This document shows, piece by piece, positions 15,847 to 25,347 of a stretch of DNA of 50,773 nt; within the stretch, counting starts at the first letter, position 1, and each line of letters starts with the position of its first letter. Location: assembly GCA_947627525.1 (NCBI GenBank), contig CANQWJ010000001.1, positions 1 through 50,773 on the forward strand, in the 5' to 3' direction. The DNA is from an uncultured Bacilli bacterium (GTDB taxonomy: Bacteria > Bacillota_I > Bacilli_A > RF39 > UBA660). A program made the position numbers and the translations under genes. The notes under the pieces are model-generated. The model ran no database searches. It saw nothing but the letters and a program-made list of their open reading frames with translations, and had not been told where the DNA came from.

Positions 15847-17706
15847 CTATTCTAATTCAAAAGCCCCAGTATATAACTGATAGTATTTACCTTTTTCTTC
15901 AATTAGTTTTTCATGGTCACCTCTTTCAATGATTTCACCATTTTCTAAAACCATTATCGCTTTAGCATTACGAACTGTTGATAAGCGGTGGGCAATGACA
16001 AAAACTGTTCGTCCTTCCATCAATTTATCCATGCCGTCTTGCACTATCTTTTCCGTACGCGTATCAATGCTAGAAGTTGCTTCATCTAAAATCATAACGG
16101 GTGGATTACTTACGGCACAGCGCGCAATAGCAAGCAGTTGACGTTGTCCTTGCGAAAGATTAGAACCATTGCCTTTAATAACGGTATTATAACCATTTGG
16201 TAGTTTACGAATGAATTTATCCGCATTCGCAAGACGTGCTGCTTCAATGCACTCATCATCAGTTGCATTCTCTCGTCCATAACGCAAATTATCCATTATT
16301 GTTCCCGTAAATAGATTTGTATCTTGTAAAACGATTCCTAATGATTTACGCAAATCATTCTTATTGATTTGTTTAATATCAATACCATCATAAAGAATTG
16401 TTCCAGATTCAATGTCATAAAAACGATTTATTAGATTTGTAATAGTTGTTTTTCCAGCTCCCGTTGCTCCAACAAAAGCAATCTTTTGTCCGGGCTTCGC
16501 ATACAAATTGATATCTTTAAGGACTTGCTTACCCTTTACATAACTAAAGTCAACATCAATGAAACGAACGTCTCCTTTTAATTCCGTTAAAGTATTATTA
16601 TCCAAATCTTTCCAAGCCCATAAACCGGTATAAGTATTTGATTCAACTAGAAGACCATCATCATTTTTACGAACGTATGAAAGAACGATACGTCCTTTAT
16701 TCTCTTCACTCTTTTGATCAATTAAATTAAAGATACGACGAGCTCCGGCCATCGCTAAAGCAACCGAATTATATTGTTGTGATACTTGATTGACTTGCAT
16801 CGTAAAGTTTCTTGTCAAAAGAAGGAAAGACGCAATCGCACCAATTGTTAAAGTATTAGTTTTAATCGCTATTATACTACCTAAAATAGCAATGACAACA
16901 TATAATAAATAACCAATATTTCCCATAATAGGCATCATAATATTCGCAAAAGTATTAGCTTTTTTAGTGTTTTCAAAAAGTTCTTCATTCAATTTATCAA
17001 AACTCTTTTTAGCTTCATCTTCATAAGTAAAAACTTTAATTACTTTTTGACCATCAATCATCTCTTCAATGAACCCATTGACAGTGGCCACCGATTTTTG
17101 ACGAAGAACAAAATATTTTGAAGCTTTACCACCAACTATTTTCGCAACTTTTAACATCACTAAGACACCAAGAACAATTACTAAAGTCAAAGGAACATTT
17201 AAAGTTAACATCGATATGAAAACCGCTACTAAAATGACCGCACTATTGACAACATTAGGAATACTTTGGGAAATCATTTCACGAAGTGTATCAGTATCAT
17301 TGATGTAATAACTCATAATATCACCATGACTATTGTCATCAAAAAACTTAACTGGTAATGTCTCCATATGGGAAAACATATCATCACGAATTATTTTTAA
17401 AACGCCTTGACTTATAATGACGACAACGCGCGTATAAATAAATGTCGCAATAACACCAACTAGACATATTAATCCCATGAAAAGAATGGCTTGACCAAGT
17501 TTCAAAAAAGACGGATTAACAACCCCAATTAAAGGAGTTATGTAGTCATCTATTAATTTTTGTAAAAAGAGTTGACTACTAACGTGACAGACAGAGCTGA
17601 CAATAATAGCGATAATAATAACGATTAGTTCCATTTTAAAATTATCGGTTATATATTTTAAAATGCGAAACAAAACATTTTTGTCAACCTTCTTATGTTT
17701 ACTCAC
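15847..17706 (-). CDS. ABC exporter half-transporter, catalytic partner
   Basis: About 619 residues: six membrane helices (roughly 25-310), then a nucleotide-binding domain with Walker A GATGAGKTT (about 413-421), signature LSQGQRQLLAIARC and Walker B ILDEATSS. The catalytic glutamate is present but the signature is LSQGQ, the usual pattern of the consensus half of a heterodimeric exporter such as BmrCD or LmrCD. Such pumps export drugs, peptides or lipids. I choose GTG at 17706 over GTG at 17715 because GAGGA is then 10 bases away. It overlaps the partner gene by 8 bases. Confidence 0.93.
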   Translation of the reverse strand: MSKHKKVDKNVLFRILKYITDNFKMELIVIIIAIIVSSVCHVSSQLFLQKLIDDYITPLIGVVNPSFLKLGQAILFMGLICLVGVIATFIYTRVVVIISQGVLKIIRDDMFSHMETLPVKFFDDNSHGDIMSYYINDTDTLREMISQSIPNVVNSAVILVAVFISMLTLNVPLTLVIVLGVLVMLKVAKIVGGKASKYFVLRQKSVATVNGFIEEMIDGQKVIKVFTYEDEAKKSFDKLNEELFENTKKANTFANIMMPIMGNIGYLLYVVIAILGSIIAIKTNTLTIGAIASFLLLTRNFTMQVNQVSQQYNSVALAMAGARRIFNLIDQKSEENKGRIVLSYVRKNDDGLLVESNTYTGLWAWKDLDNNTLTELKGDVRFIDVDFSYVKGKQVLKDINLYAKPGQKIAFVGATGAGKTTITNLINRFYDIESGTILYDGIDIKQINKNDLRKSLGIVLQDTNLFTGTIMDNLRYGRENATDDECIEAARLANADKFIRKLPNGYNTVIKGNGSNLSQGQRQLLAIARCAVSNPPVMILDEATSSIDTRTEKIVQDGMDKLMEGRTVFVIAHRLSTVRNAKAIMVLENGEIIERGDHEKLIEEKGKYYQLYTGAFELE

Positions 17707-19432
17707 TACTATCACTTCCTCTTACTTGGGAATTATATACTTCTTGATATATCTTATTATTTTTTAAAAGTTTTTTAGGAGTATCAAAAGCATCGATTTC
17801 ACCATTATCTAAGACGATGACACGATCACAATCTTCAACGCTAGAAATACGTTGCGCAATAATTATCTTAGTGACATCAGGAATATATTCTTTAAATGAT
17901 TTACGAATTAAAGCATCTGTTTTTGTATCAACTGCACTCGTTGAATCATCCAAAATCAATATTTTAGGATTTTTTAATAGGGCTCTTGCGATACAAAGAC
18001 GTTGTTTTTGTCCCCCACTAACATTTGTACCACCTTGATCAATATAAGTATCATATCCAAGCGGAAACTTATCAATAAATTCATTACAACAAGCAATATC
18101 ACACACTTTTTTTACTTCTTCAAGGGTGGCATCCTTCTTACCCCAACGCAAATTATCCATTATCGTTCCACTAAATAAAACATTCTTTTGAAGAACGACA
18201 GCGACACTATCACGAAGAGAGGCGATGTCATAATTGCGAACATCAACGCCTCCTACTTTAACGCTACCAGTTAAAACATCATAAAGACGCGGTATCAAAT
18301 TGACAAGAGTACTCTTACTTGAACCAATACCACCAATAATACCAATGACTTCACCTGATTTTATATTGATGTTAACATCTTTTAAGCTTAATTTTTCTTG
18401 ATCCTTTACATAACTAAAATTGACATTGTCAAAAACAATAGATCCATCTTTTACTTCATGTATCGCGCGTTTAGGATTCTTTAAATCTGGTTTTTCATCT
18501 AATACTTCAACGATACGTTTAATTGATGGAAGAGAAATGATACACATTACATAGACCATTGAAAGCATCATTAAACTATTTAAGATTTGGGCAGCATAAG
18601 TAACGACACTTGTTAGTTCCCCACTCGTTAAAATTCCCCCAACGACATAATGAGCACCAAACCAAGATACCAATAAAATAGATGTATAAATACATAGACG
18701 CATAATTGGATTATTGAGAGCCACTAGTTTTTCGGCTTTTAAGAAGTCTTTATAAATTTTATCGGAGATTTTATTAAACTTATTTATTTCACTTTCTTCT
18801 TGAACATAGGCCTTAACAACCCGAATTCCTCTTACGTTTTCTTGAACACCATTATTTAATTCATCATATGTTGTAAATACGCCCTCAAATAAAGGATGGG
18901 CAATTGTTGCGATCCAAATGAGAAGAAATCCCAAAACAAAAGCAACAATTAAAAAGATCAAAGCAAGTTTAGCATTTATGGTAAAAACCATTAATAGTGA
19001 AAATAATAACATCATCGGTGCTCGAACAGCAATCCTTGTAATCATTTGATAAGCCATTTGCACATTATTTACATCCGTCGTTAAACGGGTCACTAAACTT
19101 GATGAAGAAAATCTTTCAATATTTGAAAAAGAATAATCTTGTATTTTATAATACATATCTTTACGCAAGTTCTTAGCGAATCCACTGGATGCTAAAGCGG
19201 CATATTTACCTGATAAAGCTCCAAAAATCAAAGAAAGAATTGCTAAAAGGACTAATATACCACCAATGATAAAAATAACTTTAAAGTCACTCTTTTCAAT
19301 ACCTTTATCAATAATATCAGCCATCAATATTGGAATTAATACCTCTAAAATAACTTCTAAAGAAACATAAAAAGGTGTTAAAAAAGTTGCCTTTTTATAT
19401 TCTCTTACTGATTTTAATATTCTTTTTATCAT
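17699..19432 (-). CDS. ABC exporter half-transporter, degenerate partner
   Basis: 577 residues: six membrane helices (roughly 15-300), Walker A GGIGSSKST (367-375), signature VSGGQKQRLCIARAL, and Walker B ILILDDSTSAVD. Aspartate replaces the catalytic glutamate, while the signature is intact. This is the mirror image of the next gene. One ATP site should therefore be active and one degenerate, as in heterodimeric exporters. It may be called LmrC- or YheI-like. The start follows AGGTGATAAT. It overlaps its partner by 8 bases. Confidence 0.93.
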   Translation of the reverse strand: MIKRILKSVREYKKATFLTPFYVSLEVILEVLIPILMADIIDKGIEKSDFKVIFIIGGILVLLAILSLIFGALSGKYAALASSGFAKNLRKDMYYKIQDYSFSNIERFSSSSLVTRLTTDVNNVQMAYQMITRIAVRAPMMLLFSLLMVFTINAKLALIFLIVAFVLGFLLIWIATIAHPLFEGVFTTYDELNNGVQENVRGIRVVKAYVQEESEINKFNKISDKIYKDFLKAEKLVALNNPIMRLCIYTSILLVSWFGAHYVVGGILTSGELTSVVTYAAQILNSLMMLSMVYVMCIISLPSIKRIVEVLDEKPDLKNPKRAIHEVKDGSIVFDNVNFSYVKDQEKLSLKDVNINIKSGEVIGIIGGIGSSKSTLVNLIPRLYDVLTGSVKVGGVDVRNYDIASLRDSVAVVLQKNVLFSGTIMDNLRWGKKDATLEEVKKVCDIACCNEFIDKFPLGYDTYIDQGGTNVSGGQKQRLCIARALLKNPKILILDDSTSAVDTKTDALIRKSFKEYIPDVTKIIIAQRISSVEDCDRVIVLDNGEIDAFDTPKKLLKNNKIYQEVYNSQVRGSDSSE

Positions 19433-19489
19433 ATTATCACCTTATTCAAAACATAAATATATTAACATACATCCGAAAAAAAAGACAAC

Positions 19490-20362
19490 TTATAATAAAG
19501 TTTCTTTAACTTTTTCTCTTTTTCGAGTAACATAAGCAATTCCTTGATCATTCAAAGAATCACTCATCACTAACTGATCAGTAGCTAAACCTAAAATTAA
19601 TAAGTGATCAATAACATTATCAGAATTGGTCCAAGTATTACCACTCGTATTTATTTTCATATTAGGAAAATCAATTCCTGAATCTATATCTTTAACATAA
19701 TCAAGTAAAGAAGAAATATCCCCTTTTCTTTTTTCAAGGCGATCACTACTCATCAAATAATCATATTTTACACCATGACAATACATGTGAGGAGAAATAG
19801 GTTGACCCTCTTTTACTTCATTTAAATTTAAAAGACAATCTTTAAATATTTCTGTTACTAAATCTTCACTAATACCAATAGCGATGTCACTACGACTAAC
19901 ACCAAGGCTCTTACGAGTTGCTAATAGAATTTTAAGAATACTTACAAAGTTATCATCACTATATAAAACAAATTTATAATCATAATTACGCCTTTGTAAT
20001 CTTGATATCATATATTCCCAGGTATTAGATACCGTTGAAAGATACTCTCCTTCGACACCCATACTATGCATTTTTTCTATAAATGCTTCTTTTTGATTGA
20101 TATCAGGATATAAAACAACAACCTTAATACCATCTTGTTCCAAACTAGAAATTATTTTATCTTGGGGAGGAAGTAAAACAATATCACAAGTTCCGACTTT
20201 ATTTTTTAAGGATGCAGTATAACTAGAGACATAATCTTTTGTAAATTTACCATCATTAAAAGCATATTCACTCGGATCAACTTCGCCAAATTTAATACCG
20301 CTATTTGAAAAGTCAAAGGCTGTTAAGTCAGGAAAACTAGCAATAAAAATTGTCTTATCCAT
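19490..20362 (-). CDS. Hypothetical protein resembling a nucleotide kinase without a P-loop
   Basis: 290 residues. The first half resembles, from memory, a phage and Firmicute P-loop family with an FPGxGKS N-terminus, a central strand in which a host factor is hidden (here CDIVLLPPQDKI), and LVYP-type residues before a charged helix (VVVLYPDINQKEAFIEKM) ending in a WEYMI helix. Here the N-terminus reads ASFPDLTAFDF, so the glycine-rich loop and lysine are missing. The second half (about 150-290) is unassigned. The start at 20362 follows AGGAGTG. If the resemblance is right, it is a pseudo-kinase; otherwise it remains hypothetical. Confidence 0.7.
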   Translation of the reverse strand: MDKTIFIASFPDLTAFDFSNSGIKFGEVDPSEYAFNDGKFTKDYVSSYTASLKNKVGTCDIVLLPPQDKIISSLEQDGIKVVVLYPDINQKEAFIEKMHSMGVEGEYLSTVSNTWEYMISRLQRRNYDYKFVLYSDDNFVSILKILLATRKSLGVSRSDIAIGISEDLVTEIFKDCLLNLNEVKEGQPISPHMYCHGVKYDYLMSSDRLEKRKGDISSLLDYVKDIDSGIDFPNMKINTSGNTWTNSDNVIDHLLILGLATDQLVMSDSLNDQGIAYVTRKREKVKETLL

Positions 20363-20419
20363 AGAATCACTCCTAGTATACATATTAATTATAAGATAAA
20401 TAAAAGAATATAGTCACAA

Positions 20420-20444
20420 AAACTATATTTTTTTATAATAGTTT
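20420..20444 (-). terminator. Possible terminator after the 20457 gene
   Basis: AAACTAT and ATAGTTT pair on the minus strand and are followed by a short T run. The stem is short and AT-only, so the call is tentative. Confidence 0.45.
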
Positions 20445-20456
20445 ACTAAAATTTTA

Positions 20457-21785
20457 CTAATCCAAACCAGACCATTTAGCGTAACTTATAAAACTATTAT
20501 CCATAGAACCTAAATCTTGAGCCTTTTTTAATTGTTTAGCATGCTCATCCTGCTTATTAGAAACATTTTTATGTAGTTCTTCAACTGCTTCACTAATGTT
20601 ACGAAGTTTTAAATAAAACATCCAATTAGCAAATTCATTCTCGTCAATATCAAACAGTTTACAATATAATAATTTAGTTCTGTCCTCAATAAATTGAGGC
20701 TTCTCAATTTTATCAGCAAAAAGAGAATAAGAAATTTCTGTATCACCAATGCGATCAATACATTGACCAGTAAAAATACCATCAAGTTTCTTAAATGTCT
20801 TTTCATTAAGACTATCGTGTCTAAAAGCCGTAAGAACATTTAATTTATTAAGTAACTCTCCTAAGGTATCACTATCAAAAATAGCATCCATACATTTTTC
20901 AAAAGAATAACCTCTTTGCCCTAGAAAGTCCCATTCAACTTCACCAACTAATCGCAATATATCTTTACGAAATTCTTCATTTTCAATATTAGTTAATATT
21001 TTTTTGCGAAAAAGTTCGTAACGTCCTGGATAAATTAAAGCAGCATTATAATATATTGGAGCCATATTATTATTTGAGACTTTAGAATACTCAAAGACAT
21101 CAGCACTAATAGCCCTAAGACTAGATAAATTATAAGTTTTCATAGCATCTTTCGTAACAGCATCTAATAATTTTAAACCATTTGTAAATTTCGTATAGTC
21201 ATAAGAAAATGGTACCATGTTACTTTTATTAATTAATTGCTTAAGTAAATCAATTTTATATGGATATTCGCAATCAATTATGGCATCAACCATCAATTTA
21301 TCTATTTCATCAAAATAGCCATTCCCAGTTCGAGAAGGCATAAAAGATAAATTACAAACAAGCTGATTAAAATTTCCTTTATGTTTGGAAATAGCACGTA
21401 ACATTGCATAAATATTAATAATACATGGTTTTAAATTATATTGTTTAGATAATCCTATTTCATAACATTGATGAACTAAAGCAGCATAATCAAAGACTCT
21501 ATTCAATGCTTCTAACTGTTCACTAGTTCCATTAAAAATATCTGCAACATACGCCACTATGGAATCTTTACTACCATCAACAGCCATTCTAGCATTTCCA
21601 TTATACCATGTTTGATGCAATGAAACTTGTTTTTCTATAGGATAAACATCTTGATAAATAAACTTTAAAAAATCAATGCACTTCTTTCGCATATCAACAT
21701 TATCATCCGCAATATAAAAAGGCGGATGTTTTAAAATACTATCAAAAATAACTTTTGGTGCATAAATCATTTTTTCTTCTTCCAT
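20457..21785 (-). CDS. Hypothetical cytosolic protein
   Basis: 442 residues, hydrophilic and mostly helical by appearance, with no signal peptide or membrane segment. A Trp/Tyr-rich patch HQTWYNGNARMAVDG lies near residue 57. The C-terminus (about 390-425) is a short Lys/Glu/Gln helix that could be coiled coil. I see no catalytic motif. The start follows GGAGATTATTT. It precedes the kinase-like hypothetical and follows the three-paralogue cluster, all lineage-specific genes on one strand. Family not recognised. Confidence 0.72.
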   Translation of the reverse strand: MEEEKMIYAPKVIFDSILKHPPFYIADDNVDMRKKCIDFLKFIYQDVYPIEKQVSLHQTWYNGNARMAVDGSKDSIVAYVADIFNGTSEQLEALNRVFDYAALVHQCYEIGLSKQYNLKPCIINIYAMLRAISKHKGNFNQLVCNLSFMPSRTGNGYFDEIDKLMVDAIIDCEYPYKIDLLKQLINKSNMVPFSYDYTKFTNGLKLLDAVTKDAMKTYNLSSLRAISADVFEYSKVSNNNMAPIYYNAALIYPGRYELFRKKILTNIENEEFRKDILRLVGEVEWDFLGQRGYSFEKCMDAIFDSDTLGELLNKLNVLTAFRHDSLNEKTFKKLDGIFTGQCIDRIGDTEISYSLFADKIEKPQFIEDRTKLLYCKLFDIDENEFANWMFYLKLRNISEAVEELHKNVSNKQDEHAKQLKKAQDLGSMDNSFISYAKWSGLD

Positions 21786-21862
21786 AAATAATCTCCTACC
21801 TAACTTTCTATATAAGTTTTGCCAATTATTGTAACACGTTTATCATAAAAAAGAAAGAAAAA

Positions 21863-21879
21863 AGGAATGAACTATTCCT
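21863..21879 (-). terminator. Terminator after the three-paralogue cluster
   Basis: AGGAAT and ATTCCT stem with a 5-base loop and a six-T run on the minus strand. It overlaps the end of the 21872 gene. Confidence 0.6.
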
Positions 21880-22501
21880 CTTTATCACTTCTACTCTTTA
21901 ACCAATTCAATAATTGTTTACTACTAGAATTTATTAATTTTTTAGTCTTTTGGCCGACTTCACCAACAACTTCTTTTGTTTGCGTACCAAACTCTTCAAC
22001 TTTATCTTGATCTATTCCTAAAGTTTTAGAAACTCCTAAAACGATATGTTTTCCTTCTTCACCTAAAGTTTTAGTTGCTTTTTTTAGACTATCAGCAGTT
22101 TCTTTAGTAACTTCTTTAGAAAGATCCGAAATATCACTACGAAGCGAACTTACTTCGTCATAACCAAATCTAGTAAAGAATAAATGACACTGAATATCAC
22201 CAACTAAATCAAACATTTCACTAGAAGTCATAATACCATTATGTTTAACACAAGCATTAAATACTTCACGACTATTTATGGAATATCCTTTTTCTGCCAT
22301 ATTATTAATAAAAGCAACTAAATCTTGATTCTTTTCGTAATAAGAAGAAGCAACATCAAAATAATCACGACAATCATCAGTAACATAATCATCAAGTCTT
22401 GTAATGATACTTTGTAAAGGTGCAACATGATTATTAAATTCTTTCTTCCTATCACGATATTTTTTAATTAAACTGACTAATTCTATTAAATTTTTATTCA
22501 T
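21872..22501 (-). CDS. Hypothetical protein, third of three tandem paralogues
   Basis: 209 residues. The N-terminal half shares with the next two genes a helical pattern: basic helix, VxxxxxY-type acidic segment (DDYVTDDCRDYFDVA), a helix of about 20 residues, and a Cys-containing segment (ACVKHNG). The second half is a long amphipathic region (SKEVTKETADSLKKATKTLG, then FGTQTKEVVGEVGQKTKKLI) that resembles apolipoprotein or LEA-type helices. It ends KKLINSSSKQLLNWLKSR, matching the KKxxNKGxKKLIKxLEK tail of its siblings. The start follows GAGGTAATT. No catalytic motif; function unknown. Confidence 0.7.
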   Translation of the reverse strand: MNKNLIELVSLIKKYRDRKKEFNNHVAPLQSIITRLDDYVTDDCRDYFDVASSYYEKNQDLVAFINNMAEKGYSINSREVFNACVKHNGIMTSSEMFDLVGDIQCHLFFTRFGYDEVSSLRSDISDLSKEVTKETADSLKKATKTLGEEGKHIVLGVSKTLGIDQDKVEEFGTQTKEVVGEVGQKTKKLINSSSKQLLNWLKSRSDKEE

Positions 22502-22515
22502 AATTACCTCAAAGA

Positions 22516-23151
22516 CTATACATTTGTTTTTTCAACGATTTTTTCTAAAGTTTTAATTAATTTCTTACTACCTTTATTGATAACTTTTTTACTAGTTCTT
22601 TTACAATCGTCACCAAAACTTAAAAGAGATATTTTAAGGCTTTCACCTCTTGCTTCCATTCTTTCATTAAAATTACTTGCTTTTTCTTTAGCTATGTCAG
22701 AAAGATTTTCTAAAAATTCTTGACGTCTTTCACTGCGTAATTCATGCTCAGCGAAATTAACAGCATCCACTCTTCCTTTAGCATCAACTAAATCATCCTC
22801 ATAACAACAAACAGCAAAATATCCTGCATCTAATAATAATGTGGCCATCTCACAATCTTGATCAGTTAATCCAAACATATCGCGAACATCATCAACTAGA
22901 AGATGACGATCACAACTTCCAGGATAAACTTCATTTCTTTCACGCAAAGCATCAAGTAAACCTTCTCTTTCATCAAAGAAATTAGTTGCAATTTCAAAAA
23001 TGCTTTTCATTGAATGTTCTTGATTATTATATTCAGCTAATAAATTATCAACATCAAATTCACAAACAGCTTCTTCAAATACTTGAATAAGCTCCTTATA
23101 ATCAGTTAAGGCCTTTCGATATTCTTTTAGTATTTTTTTCTTATCATTCAT
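22516..23151 (-). CDS. Hypothetical protein, second of three tandem paralogues
   Basis: 211 residues. Helical and acidic: EEAVCEFDVDNLLAEYNNQ near residues 26-44 aligns with the equivalent acidic segments of both neighbours, and IFEIATNFFDEREGLLDAL matches LYDIVAEMYDKYPFFFEMV in the 23170 gene. The C-terminal tail KKVINKGSKKLIKTLEKIVE is nearly the same as in that neighbour. No membrane segment or enzyme motif is visible. The start follows AGAGG with a longer A-rich spacer. Spacing to neighbours is 14 and 18 bases, so the three form one transcript. Confidence 0.7.
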   Translation of the reverse strand: MNDKKKILKEYRKALTDYKELIQVFEEAVCEFDVDNLLAEYNNQEHSMKSIFEIATNFFDEREGLLDALRERNEVYPGSCDRHLLVDDVRDMFGLTDQDCEMATLLLDAGYFAVCCYEDDLVDAKGRVDAVNFAEHELRSERRQEFLENLSDIAKEKASNFNERMEARGESLKISLLSFGDDCKRTSKKVINKGSKKLIKTLEKIVEKTNV

Positions 23152-23169
23152 ATTTTTTTCCTCTTTTCT

Positions 23170-23838
23170 CTATTTTTCCGTTTTTTCTACTACTTTCTCT
23201 AAAACTTTAATAAGTTTTTTTGTTCCTTTATTAAGAGCTTTTTTAGTCATTCGATAACCATCATCTTTAAGTTGTTCAAAACGCAAACTAGCATCATTCA
23301 TCTGTTTATCAAATTCATCACGATCAACTTCTATGACGTCAATAACATGATTTGTAAACCTTTTGCTAGCATCAGTAACAGCATCCGTAAAAGAATTAAC
23401 AGTTCCTATAACTCTTGCTGTTCCAACTCGCGACAATTCCCTAAAACGTCGATTCATTTCTTGTATTTTCTCTTCTTTATCTTTAACTGTAAAGAAACCA
23501 TTATTAAGAGCAAGAACAATTAAATTATATTCTTCATCTTCTAAATCAATTTGAAAATTACGGGCTTGCTCACAAAAAACTCCATAATTAGTAACTTGAC
23601 TTCCAATAGTCATTTGATGAACCATTTCAAAGAAAAAGGGATATTTGTCATACATTTCAGCAACAATGTCATAAAGATTACGATTATCTTCATACTTATC
23701 ACAATATGTAGCTACAACATCATCACAATCTTCTCTAATAACTAAACTTTCAAAAACTTTTTTCATTTCCACAAAACTTTTACACTCTTTATGATATTTA
23801 CTTAAAAGTTCTAAAGTTTCCTTTGTAAAATTCTCCAT
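23170..23838 (-). CDS. Hypothetical protein, first of three tandem paralogues
   Basis: 222 residues with the same order as the 22516 protein: N-terminal helix pair, acidic Cys-containing segment (REDCDDVVATYCDKYED), LYDIVAEMYDKYPFFFEM, a DEEYNLIVLALNNGFFTV segment matching CEMATLLLDAGYFAVC, then an amphipathic stretch and the tail KKALNKGTKKLIKVLEKVVE. The tails of the two proteins are about 70 percent identical by eye over 24 residues, so they arose by duplication. The start follows GGAGGATTT. Function unknown. Confidence 0.7.
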   Translation of the reverse strand: MENFTKETLELLSKYHKECKSFVEMKKVFESLVIREDCDDVVATYCDKYEDNRNLYDIVAEMYDKYPFFFEMVHQMTIGSQVTNYGVFCEQARNFQIDLEDEEYNLIVLALNNGFFTVKDKEEKIQEMNRRFRELSRVGTARVIGTVNSFTDAVTDASKRFTNHVIDVIEVDRDEFDKQMNDASLRFEQLKDDGYRMTKKALNKGTKKLIKVLEKVVEKTEK

Positions 23839-23885
23839 AAATCCTCCACATTAACTAATTATTATAAATAGCTAATTTTTAAAAG

Positions 23886-24572
23886 TCAATTTTTATTTTT
23901 TAATAATTGATATACATCATTGTGAATGCTTTCAGGTGTACGCATTTCATCACCATCATTACATTTTACTTTATCCCAAGATAGATAGTCAGCAATAAAC
24001 ATCGCATTATCATATACTTTATGCATGAAATCTAAGTTTTGTTCATGAATGTCATTTGCGACACCATCATTTCCTTGACGTCTTGTTCTTAAACTTGTTA
24101 CTAAATCAAATGGTGCTTCTAAAAAGATAACATTATCTGGTTCTTTTATTCCTATTTTGTTATATTCAAAATCCATGACGTAATCGATGAACTTTTTACG
24201 TTCATCCAAGTCTTCAATTAAAGCTGATTGATAAATTAGACTTGATGTCGTATAACGATCTAATAAAATAATTTTTCCATCTTCATATAATGGTTTTAAT
24301 TTTGTAATATAAGCTATTCCCCTATCGATAGCGTACAAACTATTAATAAAGTAAGGCGATAATTCACTTGGTTGGCCAAATTCACCCTGCAAATACTTTT
24401 CAACAGGTGCCCCATAATAAGTATTATATGATGGAAAATGATGATGAAAAACAATATGTCCATCATTTTCTAAGTGTTTATGTAACAATTTAAATTGGGT
24501 TGTCTTACCAATACCATCACAAGCCCCTTCAAAGACAATTAACTTTCCTTTTTTAGTATTAAGTGTTTCCAT
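23886..24572 (-). CDS. tmk: Thymidylate kinase
   Basis: 228-residue dTMP kinase that phosphorylates dTMP to dTDP for DNA synthesis. P-loop GACDGIGKT (16-24), DRYTTSSLIYQSA, and a RRQGNDG LID region are visible. The P-loop carries CDG where classic Tmk has EGxDGxGKT, and the HFPSYNTYYGAPVEKYL segment is typical of the eukaryote-like branch of the family. The start at 24572 follows GGAGGGAGT; the frame extends four codons further through the ribosome binding site. It heads the run of hypothetical genes at 19490-23838. Confidence 0.88.
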   Translation of the reverse strand: METLNTKKGKLIVFEGACDGIGKTTQFKLLHKHLENDGHIVFHHHFPSYNTYYGAPVEKYLQGEFGQPSELSPYFINSLYAIDRGIAYITKLKPLYEDGKIILLDRYTTSSLIYQSALIEDLDERKKFIDYVMDFEYNKIGIKEPDNVIFLEAPFDLVTSLRTRRQGNDGVANDIHEQNLDFMHKVYDNAMFIADYLSWDKVKCNDGDEMRTPESIHNDVYQLLKNKN

Positions 24573-24661
24573 TACTCCCTCCAATTTTTATTTTCTTCAA
24601 CCCAATTATTCTTCTATATCAATTATAACATTAAATAGAATTTTTACTAGCAAAAACAAAA

Positions 24662-24687
24662 AAATCCTTATTTTTTTATAAGGATTT
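24662..24687 (-). terminator. Terminator after the 24691 gene
   Basis: AAATCCTTA and TAAGGATTT stem around an A-rich loop, followed on the minus strand by TTTTG and more T. It separates this gene from tmk. Confidence 0.75.
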
Positions 24688-24690
24688 AAT

Positions 24691-25254
24691 TTATATTTTC
24701 TCCAATAAGGTAATTGGACAATAATCATCTTTAAAAGCAATCGCAATATGATTTAAAGGAGCAAAATTCATTTTTAAATTATCATCATATTTTGAAAAAT
24801 ATTCTTCTTCACTAATATTTTCATAATAATCTCTTGTTAAAAGTTTATTATCACTATTACTACCATCATAACCATAAAAGATATCTTTTATATGTTCTTT
24901 TACTAGTTTTGAATTGATATCAATACGATAAATATCTTTATATGCTAATATTTCTTTCATTCTTGGTCCAAGACTTTCCTTAGGCGGATACTTAAAAAAA
25001 TAGATATAATTTGTTCCTTCTCTACCACGGAAGATATTTAAAGCATCAAGTATTTCTTCTTGCGTTAAACTATTTTCATTTCTTCCAGCATACTTTTCAA
25101 TTTTCCAATCTTTAACAATACGATATTTATATTTAGATGTATATTTATCAAATTCTTCATATAAACCATGATCATACATATATTTTAAACTAAGAAGACC
25201 AATTGACAAATCAGCATCTTTATTAACTAAATGATAAAAATAAAGTGGTTGCAT
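24691..25254 (-). CDS. Hypothetical protein
   Basis: 187 residues, soluble, rich in Tyr, Asp and Lys. It begins LYFYHLVNKDADL and contains GLLSLKYMYDHGL, FRGREG and YIYFFKYPP. The HLV...GL order is faintly like the start of ADP-ribosyltransferase-type folds, but I do not see the catalytic residues and treat this only as a possibility. The start follows AGGTGATGTC. It is monocistronic, with its own terminator, and divergent from the 25348 gene. Family not recognised. Confidence 0.7.
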   Translation of the reverse strand: MQPLYFYHLVNKDADLSIGLLSLKYMYDHGLYEEFDKYTSKYKYRIVKDWKIEKYAGRNENSLTQEEILDALNIFRGREGTNYIYFFKYPPKESLGPRMKEILAYKDIYRIDINSKLVKEHIKDIFYGYDGSNSDNKLLTRDYYENISEEEYFSKYDDNLKMNFAPLNHIAIAFKDDYCPITLLEKI

Positions 25255-25347
25255 GACATCACCTAAAAAAATTATAACATAATTTAAAAATCAATATTCA
25301 AAAATCAGCTAAAATATGTTAACATATAAAATATGGAGGTACGAAAA

